Assembly: GCA_003216155.1 (NCBI GenBank)
Contig: QCJH01000005.1
Coordinates: 22,607 to 86,606 of the forward strand
Direction: 5' to 3'
Length of the DNA stretch: 64,000 nucleotides
From: Prochlorococcus sp. AG-409-A19
Lineage (GTDB): Bacteria > Cyanobacteriota > Cyanobacteriia > PCC-6307 > Cyanobiaceae
Part shown: positions 37,482 to 46,097 of the stretch, piece after piece
Position numbering within the stretch: position 1 is the stretch's first letter
How the letters are laid out: each line of letters opens with the position of its first letter
Made by a program: the position numbers and the translations under genes
Notes under the pieces: generated by a model
Database searches by the model: none
Told to the model about the DNA's origin: nothing
What the model saw: the letters and a program-made list of their open reading frames with translations, nothing else

Positions 37482-38268
37482 ATGTTACCTTTTCGACTTG
37501 ATGTAATTAGTCTTGTCCCCCCAGCTTTTAACCAATTAAAAGAACTAGGAGTAATAGGAAGGGCTTTTAAGAGAGGTATTGCTGAATTGAATATATATAA
37601 TCCTCGTGATTTTACAACTGATCGCTATCGCAAAGTTGATGATGAGCCCTATGGGGGGGGGGGCTGGAATGGTTCTAAAGCCAGAACCAGTATTTGCCGC
37701 TTTTGAGTCGATTCCAGTAAAAGCTAAAAGGAGAGTTTTGCTGCTTACTCCTCAAGGCCAGCATCTAACACAAATAGACTTTCATCGTTGGTCAAAGGAA
37801 CATGATCAGTTGGTTTTGATTTGTGGCCATTATGAAGGTTTTGATGAAAGGATTAGAGGATTGGCTGATGAGGAGATCTCAGTCGGGGATTTTGTTCTTA
37901 CAGGAGGAGAGGTTCCAGCGATGATAGTCATTAATGGATTAGTGAGATTATTGCCAGGTACTTTGGGCACGTCTGACTCTTTATTGGAGGAAAGCCATAA
38001 TAATTTCTTACTTGAGCATCCTCATTACACGAGACCAGCAGAATTTCGTGGCGTTCATGTTCCAGATGTTTTGAGGAGTGGTGACCATGGGGCTATTGCG
38101 AATTGGCGCCAAAACCAAAGAAAGCTTCGCACTAAGAGTCGCCGGCCTGATCTTTATGACCTATGGAAAGCAAATCAATCTTCTGGAACAACTAAAATAG
38201 ATATGATTTGTTCTGGTCTAATTTCGTTTATTGTTAGTAGTCAAAGTGACATTTACCCAGACTGGTGA
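37482..38268 (+). CDS. trmD: tRNA (guanine-37-N1)-methyltransferase TrmD, interrupted by an apparent +1 frameshift
   Basis: TrmD methylates G37 to stop ribosomal frameshifting. ATG 37482 opens [14 protein letters not shown] and runs through [14 protein letters not shown] in frame 0. At an 11-G run (37653-37663) the frame must shift to give [14 protein letters not shown] and the rest of the enzyme: [37 protein letters not shown]. An intact frame needs 10 G. Frame 0 stops at 37706; the second frame is open until 38268. The combined product would be about 262 residues, a little longer than usual. trmD is normally required, so sequencing error or slippage-based expression is more likely than a dead gene. 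Confidence 0.9.
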
Positions 38269-38309
38269 GCTGATTGCTTTCATGATTGAATTTTCTCTAT
38301 TGAAATAAT

Positions 38310-39122
38310 ATGGAGCTTAAAAGTTCAGATCAGATGCCTAACTCTGAGATCTTTCAGAGAGAATCAAACGTTCAGCTTAAGAGAATGGAATCTCTATTCA
38401 GTGCTCATGAAGTTGCTATTCAAGCAGCTTATGGCGCCATAGAAAAATGGTTTTGCGTTGCAGAACTACCTAAAGGCCTTAATGATGATTTGATCAACTT
38501 TATTATACAAAAAAAACCATTAGATCTTGAGGAAGAAGCAAAGAAAGCAAATTCGGAGAAATACTTGTACTTAAGTGATATAGATCAGGAATACATTAAT
38601 AGATGGGAAAAAGCAATGTCTTCATGGACACTTAGTCCTCAAAGTCAAGTCGTAAAAAGAGTTCATAATTATATCCGAATGGCATTAAGAGATTACTTTC
38701 GATCCCCGATAGCATTTGTGAATTCTTATGCAAAGCTTCTTAATCCACACATTAATCAATGGGGGCCAACTTCTTTACATATGGATAACTTTGTAGATGG
38801 CCATTTAAAAGTAAATATTTACCCTTTTGGACTTTCTGAAGAAGTTGGGGGACTTTTTATCGCAAAAAGTAAGGATGATGGTGAGAACTTGCATCTCCCG
38901 CCAGGATCAATAGTTGCATTCAAAAATTCTGATGCGCCACATATGGCTATACCAGGTAAGAAATTAAAGCGTTTGAATATTGAGATTACGGTCATGCGAT
39001 CATTTCTGCCAATTAATCAATATAATGAATCGTCTATTTTTGGAAGACATCTTAAAAGTCCAGCAATTGCCTATGATTTGGCGGCTAAAAGTTTAACCTA
39101 TCAGAATGAACTTATAGTATGA
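38310..39122 (+). CDS. Putative 2-oxoglutarate/Fe(II) oxygenase-like protein
   Basis: The 270-residue protein has a helical N-terminal half and a C-terminal half with the pattern H157-x-D159 (SLHMDNF), H211 (DAPHMAIPG) and R221 ([11 protein letters not shown]). That HxD...H...R spacing fits the iron and 2-oxoglutarate ligands of the double-stranded beta-helix oxygenases; PPGSIVAF before the distal His is also typical. No family name is certain and the substrate is unknown. Its stop overlaps the ispF ATG (ATGA), so it is translationally coupled to ispF. Confidence 0.6.
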   Translation: MELKSSDQMPNSEIFQRESNVQLKRMESLFSAHEVAIQAAYGAIEKWFCVAELPKGLNDDLINFIIQKKPLDLEEEAKKANSEKYLYLSDIDQEYINRWEKAMSSWTLSPQSQVVKRVHNYIRMALRDYFRSPIAFVNSYAKLLNPHINQWGPTSLHMDNFVDGHLKVNIYPFGLSEEVGGLFIAKSKDDGENLHLPPGSIVAFKNSDAPHMAIPGKKLKRLNIEITVMRSFLPINQYNESSIFGRHLKSPAIAYDLAAKSLTYQNELIV

Positions 39123-39619
39123 CTAACTTAAAACCTCATTTTCGCATTGGCAACGGTTATGACATTCATCGCTTAATTCCAGGGCGTCCATTGATTCTTG
39201 GAGGAGTTCTTCTTACTCATCCTGATGAATTGGGTCTGGATGGTCACAGTGATGCCGATGTCCTGGTCCATGCTGTGATGGATGCTTTATTAGGAGCACT
39301 TGCTTTGGGTGATATTGGAAAATATTTTCCACCAGAAGATCCACAATGGAGAGATGCTGATAGTCTTTTGCTGCTTGAGAAAATCGTTGAGCTATTAAGA
39401 CTTCGGGGTTGGGGAGTGGCCAATATTGATGTAGTTGTAATAGCGGAAAGACCTAAGTTAAGACCTCATATCAAACTTATGAGAACTAATCTGGCCAAAA
39501 GTATTGGTTTAGAATTAGATGCTGTTGGCGTGAAGGCCACTACTAATGAGCGTTTAGGAGCAGAGGGTCGTGAAGAGGGAATTAGTAGCCATGCAGTAGC
39601 ACTTTTAGTAAAGGTATGA
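39119..39619 (+). CDS. ispF: 2-C-methyl-D-erythritol 2,4-cyclodiphosphate synthase
   Basis: IspF makes the cyclic diphosphate in the MEP isoprenoid pathway. The 166-residue protein has GNGYDIHRL and [22 protein letters not shown] (zinc-binding Asp and His residues), [12 protein letters not shown], and [25 protein letters not shown]. All catalytic residues are visible and the length is normal. It overlaps the upstream oxygenase-like gene and the downstream TIGR03792 gene by four bases each. Confidence 0.96.
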   Translation: MTNLKPHFRIGNGYDIHRLIPGRPLILGGVLLTHPDELGLDGHSDADVLVHAVMDALLGALALGDIGKYFPPEDPQWRDADSLLLLEKIVELLRLRGWGVANIDVVVIAERPKLRPHIKLMRTNLAKSIGLELDAVGVKATTNERLGAEGREEGISSHAVALLVKV

Positions 39620-40068
39620 CCTTCTTAATTGGTATTTTTTTACAGAGGATTTTTAAAGGTCTTGTTATCATTTTGGCTTTTACAATGATTTTCTTGGGAA
39701 ATCCCAATCAATCCCTCGCTAATTCAGAAGTTAGTATTGGTAAAAATGAAGTAGAAGTTGTTGAGTTGTTATGCCTGAAAGTTCCCATGGAAAACAAAGA
39801 CGCTTGGTTAGAGGCAGAAAAGACTAGTTGGGGTCCTTGGTTAAATAGGCAACAAGGTTTTCTTGGTAGACAACTTTTATGGAATCCAAATAGTGAAGAG
39901 GCTATTTTGTTAATTAATTGGTCTAGTCGAGAGCAATGGAAGGCTATACCTAAGAAAGAGGTCGATGCTGTCCAAGGACTTTTTGAAATTAAGGCGCGTG
40001 CTGCTACCGGTCAGCAAAGTGGAAATCCATTCCCTCTTCAATATCAAGGAGAATTGCTACCTCAGTGA
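39616..40068 (+). CDS. TIGR03792-family exported protein
   Basis: The 150-residue protein has an N-terminal hydrophobic segment (residues 12-29) ending near SLANS, consistent with a signal peptide, then a domain resembling antibiotic-monooxygenase-type ferredoxin folds ([39 protein letters not shown]). I recognise it as the cyanobacterial TIGR03792 family of unknown function. It overlaps ispF and larB starts by four bases each. Confidence 0.75.
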   Translation: MTFLIGIFLQRIFKGLVIILAFTMIFLGNPNQSLANSEVSIGKNEVEVVELLCLKVPMENKDAWLEAEKTSWGPWLNRQQGFLGRQLLWNPNSEEAILLINWSSREQWKAIPKKEVDAVQGLFEIKARAATGQQSGNPFPLQYQGELLPQ

Positions 40069-40724
40069 TTGAACAAATACGACTGGACCACCAGCGATTG
40101 GAACGGATTGGGATGGTTGAGGCTATTTGGGGGGAGAATAAGACTGCTGAACAGATTGCATCAATTCTTAGAAGCCTTAAGAATTCCGGCGATTTGGCTC
40201 TGGTTACTCGGGTTCAGCCAGAGAAGGCTGCAGAAGTGGCTAATTATCTTGAGCTAGTTGAGTTTCATCAGGAAGCTCGTTGTCTCACTATTGGTGAGCC
40301 TGCGAATATAAAACCAATTTTAGGTGAAGTTGTTGTTTTAAGTGGGGGGACGAGTGATTTGTGCGTTGCGTCTGAAGCTGAATTGGCTTTGCGTTGGCAT
40401 GGGATTAAGACTGAATTTTTATTAGATGTAGGCGTCGCTGGCTTGCAAAGACTTTTGAGTCATTTGGATCGATTGAAACGAGCAAAAGTACTTATTGCAT
40501 GTGCAGGTATGGAAGGAGCATTGCCTACCGTTTTGGCAGGACTTGTTCCTCAACCTGTAATTGGTTTGCCTGTTTCTGTCGGCTATGGGGTTAGCGCAGG
40601 AGGCCGGGCAGCACTTGAAGGAATGCTTGCCAGTTGCTCTCCAGGTCTTGTTGTGGTGAATATTGATAATGGTTACGGGGCTGCTATGGCAGCACTGAGA
40701 ATTTTGAGATCTATAGATCGATGA
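40065..40724 (+). CDS. larB: LarB-like pyridinium biscarboxylate mononucleotide synthase
   Basis: LarB carboxylates nicotinic acid adenine dinucleotide in synthesis of the nickel-pincer cofactor; older annotation calls it NCAIR mutase (PurE)-like. The 219-residue protein starts at GTG and has GGTSDLCVASEAE, DVGVAGLQRLL, CAGMEGALPTVLAG and PVSVGYGVSAGGRAAL. The family's N-terminal half is present. No larC or larE is in the window, so whether the cofactor is made here is open. It ends a four-gene overlapping string with the oxygenase-like gene, ispF and the TIGR03792 gene. Confidence 0.88.
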   Translation: MIEQIRLDHQRLERIGMVEAIWGENKTAEQIASILRSLKNSGDLALVTRVQPEKAAEVANYLELVEFHQEARCLTIGEPANIKPILGEVVVLSGGTSDLCVASEAELALRWHGIKTEFLLDVGVAGLQRLLSHLDRLKRAKVLIACAGMEGALPTVLAGLVPQPVIGLPVSVGYGVSAGGRAALEGMLASCSPGLVVVNIDNGYGAAMAALRILRSIDR

Positions 40725-40755
40725 AATTCAATAAATCTAACTATTAGGAATTTAT

Positions 40756-40911
40756 TTATTTAGATAGTAAGTGAGGTGATTTTTGGGGTGGTAATTCAAG
40801 CATTGCTTCAACCCAAAGTCGCATTGATTTTGGAAGTAAACCTTGTTCGTAGCGGAAGATAGCTTCCATCAACACAGGAGTATTGATCCAATGAATTGGT
40901 CGTCTGCCCAT
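40756..40911 (-). CDS. Candidate 51-residue microprotein
   Basis: The minus strand from ATG 40911 to TAA 40756 encodes MGRRPIHWINTPVLMEAIF... ending in PHLLSK. It is aromatic-rich and charged with balanced codons that resemble real genes, and it lies convergent with larB in an otherwise empty gap. No Shine-Dalgarno is obvious and I recognise no family. Confidence 0.5.
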   Translation of the reverse strand: MGRRPIHWINTPVLMEAIFRYEQGLLPKSMRLWVEAMLELPPQKSPHLLSK

Positions 40912-40976
40912 TCATTTCTGATGATTGCTTAAAAAGTGGGCTATATCTGCTGGTTATGCAAGCCCATTGAGATGAT

Positions 40977-41111
40977 TCATTCAGAATCGTCGTATTTTGT
41001 TCCTAATCTAGAAAGCTCACTGGTGTGGTTTGTCGATTCAACATCAAGTAGTCGACTTACAAGTTCAGAGAGATCTCGATGTGCCAGCTCGCCATTCGTC
41101 TCCCACTTCAT
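40977..41111 (-). CDS. Candidate 44-residue acidic microprotein
   Basis: From ATG 41111 the minus strand encodes MKWETNGELAHRDLSELVSR and ends TKYDDSE. The frame is open upstream to 41246, but that part looks less like protein. The C-terminal half is acidic and helical. It may be a true short gene; support is codon appearance only. Confidence 0.4.
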   Translation of the reverse strand: MKWETNGELAHRDLSELVSRLLDVESTNHTSELSRLGTKYDDSE

Positions 41112-41262
41112 GGCTCGAGGATCAGGGCGGGACGAAAGAGGCACGGGAAAATATAAATTTGAATAACCAAGATAATTGTGTTGAAGCTCACATTTGGCTC
41201 GTATTGCACAATTTTGGCTAAAGAAATAATGAAGAATCGGCTGCAATACGGTCTAGCAGTTC

Positions 41263-42195
41263 TTATAAGTGTTGCAGATTGGGATAGGAGGTTATTAATT
41301 CTTCCGCGCTTAGTACGTCTCCTTGACCCTCTGGTTGCCAGATTATCTCTAGTGCAATTAGGTCTGCCGAGGAGCTAGATCCCATTATTCGAAGGCTTTC
41401 TTGTACTTTTTCGCTAGTGCTCGAATCTTTTAAATTCAAATTATCTCTTGTAGCAAGCAAAACGGTTATTACGATGAATTCATTAGTCTCATTTGCCTCT
41501 CCAGAAAAAACCTCAGCCGAAGTGTCTGTTTGAACTTGACCAGAGACATTAGTAGTAATTTCTGAGCTGAGCTTGCTTCTTTCCGTAAGAGATAGGCGGT
41601 TGAATGTGGCCTCTGCTGAGTTGAATGGAATTTTTCCGCTTTCGAGGTTTGAGTAGACCCAAAGTTCTGGTTGTCGTAAAAGGGCCAGAGTTGTCTCTTG
41701 GAGAATTTTTTGTAAGCCAGAAGGTGTTGAAGTGTCTGCTGATTTAGCTAATTGGCGTAGATCTTGCTGAAGATTTTTTGCACTAGCAAGAAGGCCCATT
41801 TGTAGTTGAACCATCGTTACTGAGCTTATTGTTCTTTCTGTAAGTTGATTTGGCCCAGCTGTTGAGGGAGAAGTAACTCCTCGGAAAGCATTTACAAGAA
41901 CACCTGCAACTGCCATAAGGATTAAAAAGCCGAATAGGCCTCCACCTCCAAATCCGAATAAGGGGATAAGGAATGGGAAGCCAATGCCTCCTCCTCTATA
42001 TCCTCCGCTATAACCGCCGCCATAGCCTCCCCGGTAGCTTCCACCGCTACTTCTAGGCATTGATGGAGCACGGAAGCTTCCTCCTCCAATACGGCCACCT
42101 CTAGCTGCGTGAGTTGGTTGAGGTTGAATAAGAATTAGAACTGTTATAAGGCAAGGAATCAGAAGGACAGATAGCCATCGCGTTATTGAGCGCAT
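41263..42195 (-). CDS. DUF1517-family membrane protein
   Basis: The protein begins with a signal or anchor sequence (MRSITRWLSVLLIPCLITVL, cleavage near THA-AR), then a Gly/Arg/Tyr-rich low-complexity stretch with GGSYRGGYGGGYSGGYRGGG, a membrane segment (FGFLILMAVAGVLVNAFRG), and a DUF1517 domain (VTMVQLQMGLLASAKNLQQDL onward). Upstream in-frame ATGs at 42228 and 42264 exist; the last would overlap thiS. Plant relatives are chloroplast envelope or thylakoid proteins of unknown function. Confidence 0.85.
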   Translation of the reverse strand: MRSITRWLSVLLIPCLITVLILIQPQPTHAARGGRIGGGSFRAPSMPRSSGGSYRGGYGGGYSGGYRGGGIGFPFLIPLFGFGGGGLFGFLILMAVAGVLVNAFRGVTSPSTAGPNQLTERTISSVTMVQLQMGLLASAKNLQQDLRQLAKSADTSTPSGLQKILQETTLALLRQPELWVYSNLESGKIPFNSAEATFNRLSLTERSKLSSEITTNVSGQVQTDTSAEVFSGEANETNEFIVITVLLATRDNLNLKDSSTSEKVQESLRIMGSSSSADLIALEIIWQPEGQGDVLSAEELITSYPNLQHL

Positions 42196-42247
42196 TGATG
42201 AATGGATCTTTGGTCGGGCCAATGACATATTGGCAGTTGAATGGATA

Positions 42248-42460
42248 CTAGGAACCTCCTCCAACGATTGTGACTATCTCAAGATTGTCCCCTTCTGTTA
42301 TTGGTTGCTTTTTCCACTTTTCTGGATTGAGAATTTTGCCATTGAACTCAACAACAACCAGTCGAGGATTATGTCCTAAGTGCGTAATTAGAGCTTGAAG
42401 AGTAAGTAGCTTGAGCGATGCTTCAAAACACTTGACCTCACCATTGATTGTAATTTTCAT
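42248..42460 (-). CDS. thiS: Sulfur carrier protein ThiS
   Basis: ThiS carries sulfur as a C-terminal thiocarboxylate for the thiazole ring of thiamine. The 70-residue ubiquitin-like protein has the start MKITINGEV, VVEFNGKILNPEKW and the C-terminal IVTIVGGGS, one residue past the usual diglycine end. The extra Ser after GGG is present in some homologues and may be trimmed. Its ATG overlaps the thiE stop by four bases. Confidence 0.92.
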   Translation of the reverse strand: MKITINGEVKCFEASLKLLTLQALITHLGHNPRLVVVEFNGKILNPEKWKKQPITEGDNLEIVTIVGGGS

Positions 42461-43494
42461 TTCAAGGCCGCTAAAAGTTCTGAGCTTGCTTTTTCTGGAT
42501 ATTTTGCATTCATTATTGCGCCTACTACTGCAATACGCTTTGCTCCAGCATTTCTAACATCCTCAAGTGATGATCTATTGATTCCACCTATTGCAAAGAA
42601 AGGAAGGTAAGTTGATTTAGATGCCTCTCTGAGATAGTTAAGGCCTACTGGTTTTGTATCTGGTTTTGTTGTTGTTGAATAAATTGGGCCCACTCCGAGA
42701 TAATCGCAGCCTTCTTCTTCTGCTTTGTAAAGTTCATTTATACAGTGAGTACTTCTTCCCAGGAGCCTATCGGAGCCAATTAGTTTTCTCGCAATTTCAC
42801 TAGGTAAATCATCTTGGCCTAAATGAACTCCATCAGCACCAACAGCAAGTGCAAAATCTATTCGATCATTAACGATGAATAGAGCTTCATATTTTCTACA
42901 AAGTGAAACCAGTATTTCTGCCTCCATAAGCTTTTGCTTGTCACAATCTTCTTTGGAACGATATTGAACCATTTTTACTCCAGCTTGAAGAGCCTTGGTA
43001 ACGATGGTATGCATATTTGGTTTAGAGGTGGTAATTAGACATAGATTGCAATCATTAAGTTTATGACGTCTCTTATTACCAATATTTGTTCTAAGTACAG
43101 TTAACTCAAGTTCGTAAAGGTCGTATCTTATTTGTGCAGATGTCTTTGCAAGTTTTGGATCTGTAGTTCTTGTGAATTCTTCTAAAACCCTAAGTGCTTC
43201 TTGTACTCGAGCAAAATTAGCTGCTACTACTTGTTCAGGAGAATTGCGATTTGCTTGAGCAGGATGATTGAGGCCTATTCCACTGTCATTGGAGGTAGAA
43301 CGTGCTTGTTTGTAATGGTTTAGATGCAAGCGTCCTAGTTGTTGACGCCAATCTTTGAGGGTAACAACAATATCTTTTTGATTTTGGCCATATCTGCACC
43401 AGTCTTCAATGACGCGTAAACCTTCTCGAGCCCTATCCAAATTGGCATCTATCAGCTGAGCCACACGCAAATTGGCGAAGTGGTCGATAGACAT
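42457..43494 (-). CDS. thiE: Thiamine-phosphate synthase ThiE with N-terminal extension
   Basis: ThiE couples hydroxymethylpyrimidine diphosphate and thiazole phosphate. The C-terminal two-thirds is the TIM-barrel ThiE: VKMVQYRSKE, FIVNDRIDFALAVGADGVHLGQDDLP, STHCINEL, YLGVGPIYSTTTKPD and FAIGGINRSSLEDV. The N-terminal region of about 130 residues (LIDANLDRAREGLRVIEDWCRY) is typical of cyanobacterial ThiE. I choose ATG 43494 (MSIDHFANLRV) because the longer reading would run into the divergent 44-residue gene. It is coupled to thiS. Confidence 0.93.
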   Translation of the reverse strand: MSIDHFANLRVAQLIDANLDRAREGLRVIEDWCRYGQNQKDIVVTLKDWRQQLGRLHLNHYKQARSTSNDSGIGLNHPAQANRNSPEQVVAANFARVQEALRVLEEFTRTTDPKLAKTSAQIRYDLYELELTVLRTNIGNKRRHKLNDCNLCLITTSKPNMHTIVTKALQAGVKMVQYRSKEDCDKQKLMEAEILVSLCRKYEALFIVNDRIDFALAVGADGVHLGQDDLPSEIARKLIGSDRLLGRSTHCINELYKAEEEGCDYLGVGPIYSTTTKPDTKPVGLNYLREASKSTYLPFFAIGGINRSSLEDVRNAGAKRIAVVGAIMNAKYPEKASSELLAALK

Positions 43495-43524
43495 CCGATT
43501 CCATGCCAGTCTTGGCACGATCGC

Positions 43525-43659
43525 ATGTCTTCCCACCCAATGGAAAATGATGAATCAGATAGCACCATTCACTTGCTGCTTTGGGGGATTGTTTTATTAG
43601 GTGCCATAGGAGTTTTTATTGTTTGGGGTTTGGCTAATGCTTATCCGGCTACCGCGTAA
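43525..43659 (+). CDS. Single-span small membrane protein (44 aa)
   Basis: ATG 43525 (or ATG 43540, MENDESDS) to TAA 43659 encodes an acidic N-terminus, one membrane helix (LLLWGIVLLGAIGVFIVWGL) and the tail ANAYPATA. The acidic start plus one span is like small subunits of thylakoid complexes such as NDH-1, but I cannot name it. It lies divergent from thiE and ends 21 bases before ribF. Confidence 0.7.
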   Translation: MSSHPMENDESDSTIHLLLWGIVLLGAIGVFIVWGLANAYPATA

Positions 43660-43680
43660 GTTCTAATTTTCCTTTTTAAT

Positions 43681-44628
43681 TCAATCTTTCAAGCTTGTTC
43701 TTGCAAGAGTTGCGTCTAGGCCAATTTGATTACTCAGGGCATCAAGGTTTTCAAAGCGTTTTTGGTTGCGGAGTTTTCTTACTGGCTCGACCATTAATTC
43801 GCATCCATTCAGATTGATCTTTTTGTCTAGGAGGTGGATCTCTACTGCAGATGGGGAAGATGGATCAATAGTGGGTTGTGGCCCTAAATTCATTACAGAT
43901 GGTAGGGGTTTGCCCTTTTTGTTTATCCATGCCCATGCCGCATAGACGCCAAGACCAGGTAGGAATTTCCGACCATCAACTTGAAGATTCGCAGTAGGCC
44001 AGCCAATCTTTTCCCCCAGTCCACGTCCACTAACTACGGTCCCACTAAATCGAAAAGGACGGCCCATAAGTTTCTGCGCAGTATTTAGATCTCCTTCGCT
44101 AAGTGCAGTACGAATTCGACTACTGCTCATCCTCCCTTCAAGATCTTTAAGTATTGGTATTACAACAACTTCTGCGCCGGCCTTGCGCGCGAGTCTTTCT
44201 AAGGTGCAAGTATCTCCTTGACGATCCTTTCCAAAGCGAAAGTTTTCTCCAACTGCAATTCGTCGAGCTTTAAGGGTCGAAATTATCATTTTTTCTACAA
44301 ACTCTTCTGGGCTGAGATTGGCGAGGTGCTTATCAAATGGCACTAGTACTAACTGCTCGACTCCAAGTGGAGCAAGAAGAGAGGTTTTTTCTGAAGGAAG
44401 GTCAAGTCTTAGACGTGGCTCGGCATAAAGGACTTCTCTTGGGTGAGGCCAGAAACTCACCACTGTGGGAATTCCTGGAGGGGTTTTGACAATTGAATTT
44501 ATTACCTTTCGATGGCCTGCGTGAAGACCATCAAAGCTCCCCAAGGCTAGTGCAGTAGGGGTTTTTGCTTGTTCAGGGTAGTAAAGGGGGATCAAGGGAT
44601 ACGTGCACAGAGCGCGCATAGATGGCAA
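43681..44628 (-). CDS. ribF: Bifunctional riboflavin kinase / FAD synthetase RibF
   Basis: RibF makes FMN and FAD. The 315-residue protein has the nucleotidyltransferase motif ALGSFDGLHAGHRKVI, the segment VGENFRFGKDRQGD, SSSRIRTALSEGD, and the kinase domain VSGRGLGEKIGWPTANL with LGVYAAW. The domain order is the usual one. It starts divergently from the DUF3611 gene, 6 bases apart, so promoters must overlap the coding ends. Confidence 0.95.
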   Translation of the reverse strand: MPSMRALCTYPLIPLYYPEQAKTPTALALGSFDGLHAGHRKVINSIVKTPPGIPTVVSFWPHPREVLYAEPRLRLDLPSEKTSLLAPLGVEQLVLVPFDKHLANLSPEEFVEKMIISTLKARRIAVGENFRFGKDRQGDTCTLERLARKAGAEVVVIPILKDLEGRMSSSRIRTALSEGDLNTAQKLMGRPFRFSGTVVSGRGLGEKIGWPTANLQVDGRKFLPGLGVYAAWAWINKKGKPLPSVMNLGPQPTIDPSSPSAVEIHLLDKKINLNGCELMVEPVRKLRNQKRFENLDALSNQIGLDATLARTSLKD

Positions 44629-44634
44629 GTTTGA

Positions 44635-45225
44635 ATGACAGACGCAAAATCCCTGATGGCTGACCGTCTTGATCTGCAGCTACTTTCAATAGGACTTCGC
44701 CGCATTGGTTGGATTCGCTTTTGGATTCAGGCTGTTCTTGGAGTTGTGGTTGTTGGGGTACTTCTCTTTAACAATATTGGTGGAAGCCTTGCTCGCAACT
44801 CTGAAAGAGCTTTGGGTCTTGGCCCTGGCTTGTCTCTAACTACTCTGGCTTTTTTTGTGCTTCTTTTCAGCCTATGGCAAGGTTGGTTGATAGTTCGTAC
44901 TGGTAGAGCTCTTAATAGTGAAGCTAGGCCTAGTCGTGGAGAAACCAGTCGTTTGTTAAAACGAGGAGTAATAGCAGATTTGTTGGGGCTTGTATTTTCT
45001 TCTGTTGGTTATCAGTCTCTAGCAGGAAGTCTTTTTGTTCAGGCATCAATGCAAGCACCTGGTTTTTTTGGTTCTCCTATGGGGACTGGATCAGCAAGAA
45101 GCTTGGTTGGTTTTCCAATTACATCTATTGAAATGCTTTCTGTATTAAGTAATACACAGGTCTTATTTGCGCATGTATTGGGTTTGATTTTGTCTCTATG
45201 GCTATTGCAAAGGATTTATCGTTAA
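44635..45225 (+). CDS. DUF3611-family membrane protein
   Basis: The 196-residue protein has about four hydrophobic segments (29-51, 70-90, 108-130, 168-192). The start [20 protein letters not shown] and the loop [17 protein letters not shown] match the cyanobacterial/plastid DUF3611 family, whose function is unknown. It is convergent with surE and overlaps its stop by four bases. Confidence 0.82.
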   Translation: MTDAKSLMADRLDLQLLSIGLRRIGWIRFWIQAVLGVVVVGVLLFNNIGGSLARNSERALGLGPGLSLTTLAFFVLLFSLWQGWLIVRTGRALNSEARPSRGETSRLLKRGVIADLLGLVFSSVGYQSLAGSLFVQASMQAPGFFGSPMGTGSARSLVGFPITSIEMLSVLSNTQVLFAHVLGLILSLWLLQRIYR

Positions 45226-46040
45226 AGCTGATTTGAAATATTTAAATTAGGTAGAGACGAAAGTGATCCCCGCCAGAAAAGGTCTGGTTGTATTGGAGTT
45301 AATGAGGGTGAATTTCCATCAATTTGTGCAACATCACTTGGCCATTCACATGGTCCTTCTCCTGCCGATTGGAGATCTTTTACAACTTCACCTGCTAACC
45401 AGAAATAAGTATTGCCTCGAGGATCTATTCGCCTACTAAATTGTTCGTCGTAGTTACGAACGGATAGCCTCGACCAACGTAAAGGCCCCATTTTTTCCTT
45501 ATCGCAAGGAGGGACGTTGAGATTTAAGAGAAGATTTCTAGGCCATTTGTCTGCTAAGGATTTTTCTGCAATGTCCATAGCCAATTCTCCCGCGAATTTG
45601 AAATCACGCCATTGGAAAGATGCAATGCTTACTGCCAGTGATGGCAGCCCTTCGAGTGTGCCTTCCAAGGCTGCTGCGACAGTCCCAGAGCAGAAGACAT
45701 CTGTCCCTAGGTTTGGTCCATGATTTATCCCTGAGAGAACTAAATCTGGTTTTTTAGGCATTAGTTCAAAAAGAGCTAGCTTTATGCAATCGGCAGGAGT
45801 CCCACTGCATCCCCAAGCAGTAACCCCTTCGGCAAAAAGTTCATCTGCTCTTTCTGCACGAATAGGAGATTGAAGCGTTAGTCCATGTCCAGTTGCTGAT
45901 CTTTCTTGGTCAGGGCAAACCACGGTTACATTGTGGCCTCGATTGATGGCAGTAGCGGCAAGGCTGCGAATTCCTTCCGCGAATACTCCATCGTCATTGC
46001 TGATAAGTATTTGCAATGGTTTTATTGCGTCATGAGGCAC
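45222..46040 (-). CDS. surE: 5'-nucleotidase SurE
   Basis: SurE is a metal-dependent nucleoside monophosphatase. Metal ligands are the DD of [12 protein letters not shown], the Ser of ERSATGHG and the Asn of [13 protein letters not shown] prefer GTG 46040 ([18 protein letters not shown]). The longer ATG reading at 46136 would overlap the divergent pheS gene by 39 bases and adds sequence not typical of SurE; other homologues start near KPLQILIS. Length from GTG is 272 residues. Confidence 0.93.
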   Translation of the reverse strand: MPHDAIKPLQILISNDDGVFAEGIRSLAATAINRGHNVTVVCPDQERSATGHGLTLQSPIRAERADELFAEGVTAWGCSGTPADCIKLALFELMPKKPDLVLSGINHGPNLGTDVFCSGTVAAALEGTLEGLPSLAVSIASFQWRDFKFAGELAMDIAEKSLADKWPRNLLLNLNVPPCDKEKMGPLRWSRLSVRNYDEQFSRRIDPRGNTYFWLAGEVVKDLQSAGEGPCEWPSDVAQIDGNSPSLTPIQPDLFWRGSLSSLPNLNISNQL

Positions 46041-46097
46041 TGAAAGGAACCTTTCTAATGATGGATGCTTAAAGTTTGAGGCTGAAGCCTTTTTATT

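Noticed and set aside
40936..41221. Two plus-strand ORFs of 76 and 63 codons
   Set aside because: They are antisense to the more protein-like minus-strand ORF and are rich in Ser/Arg, typical of shadow frames.
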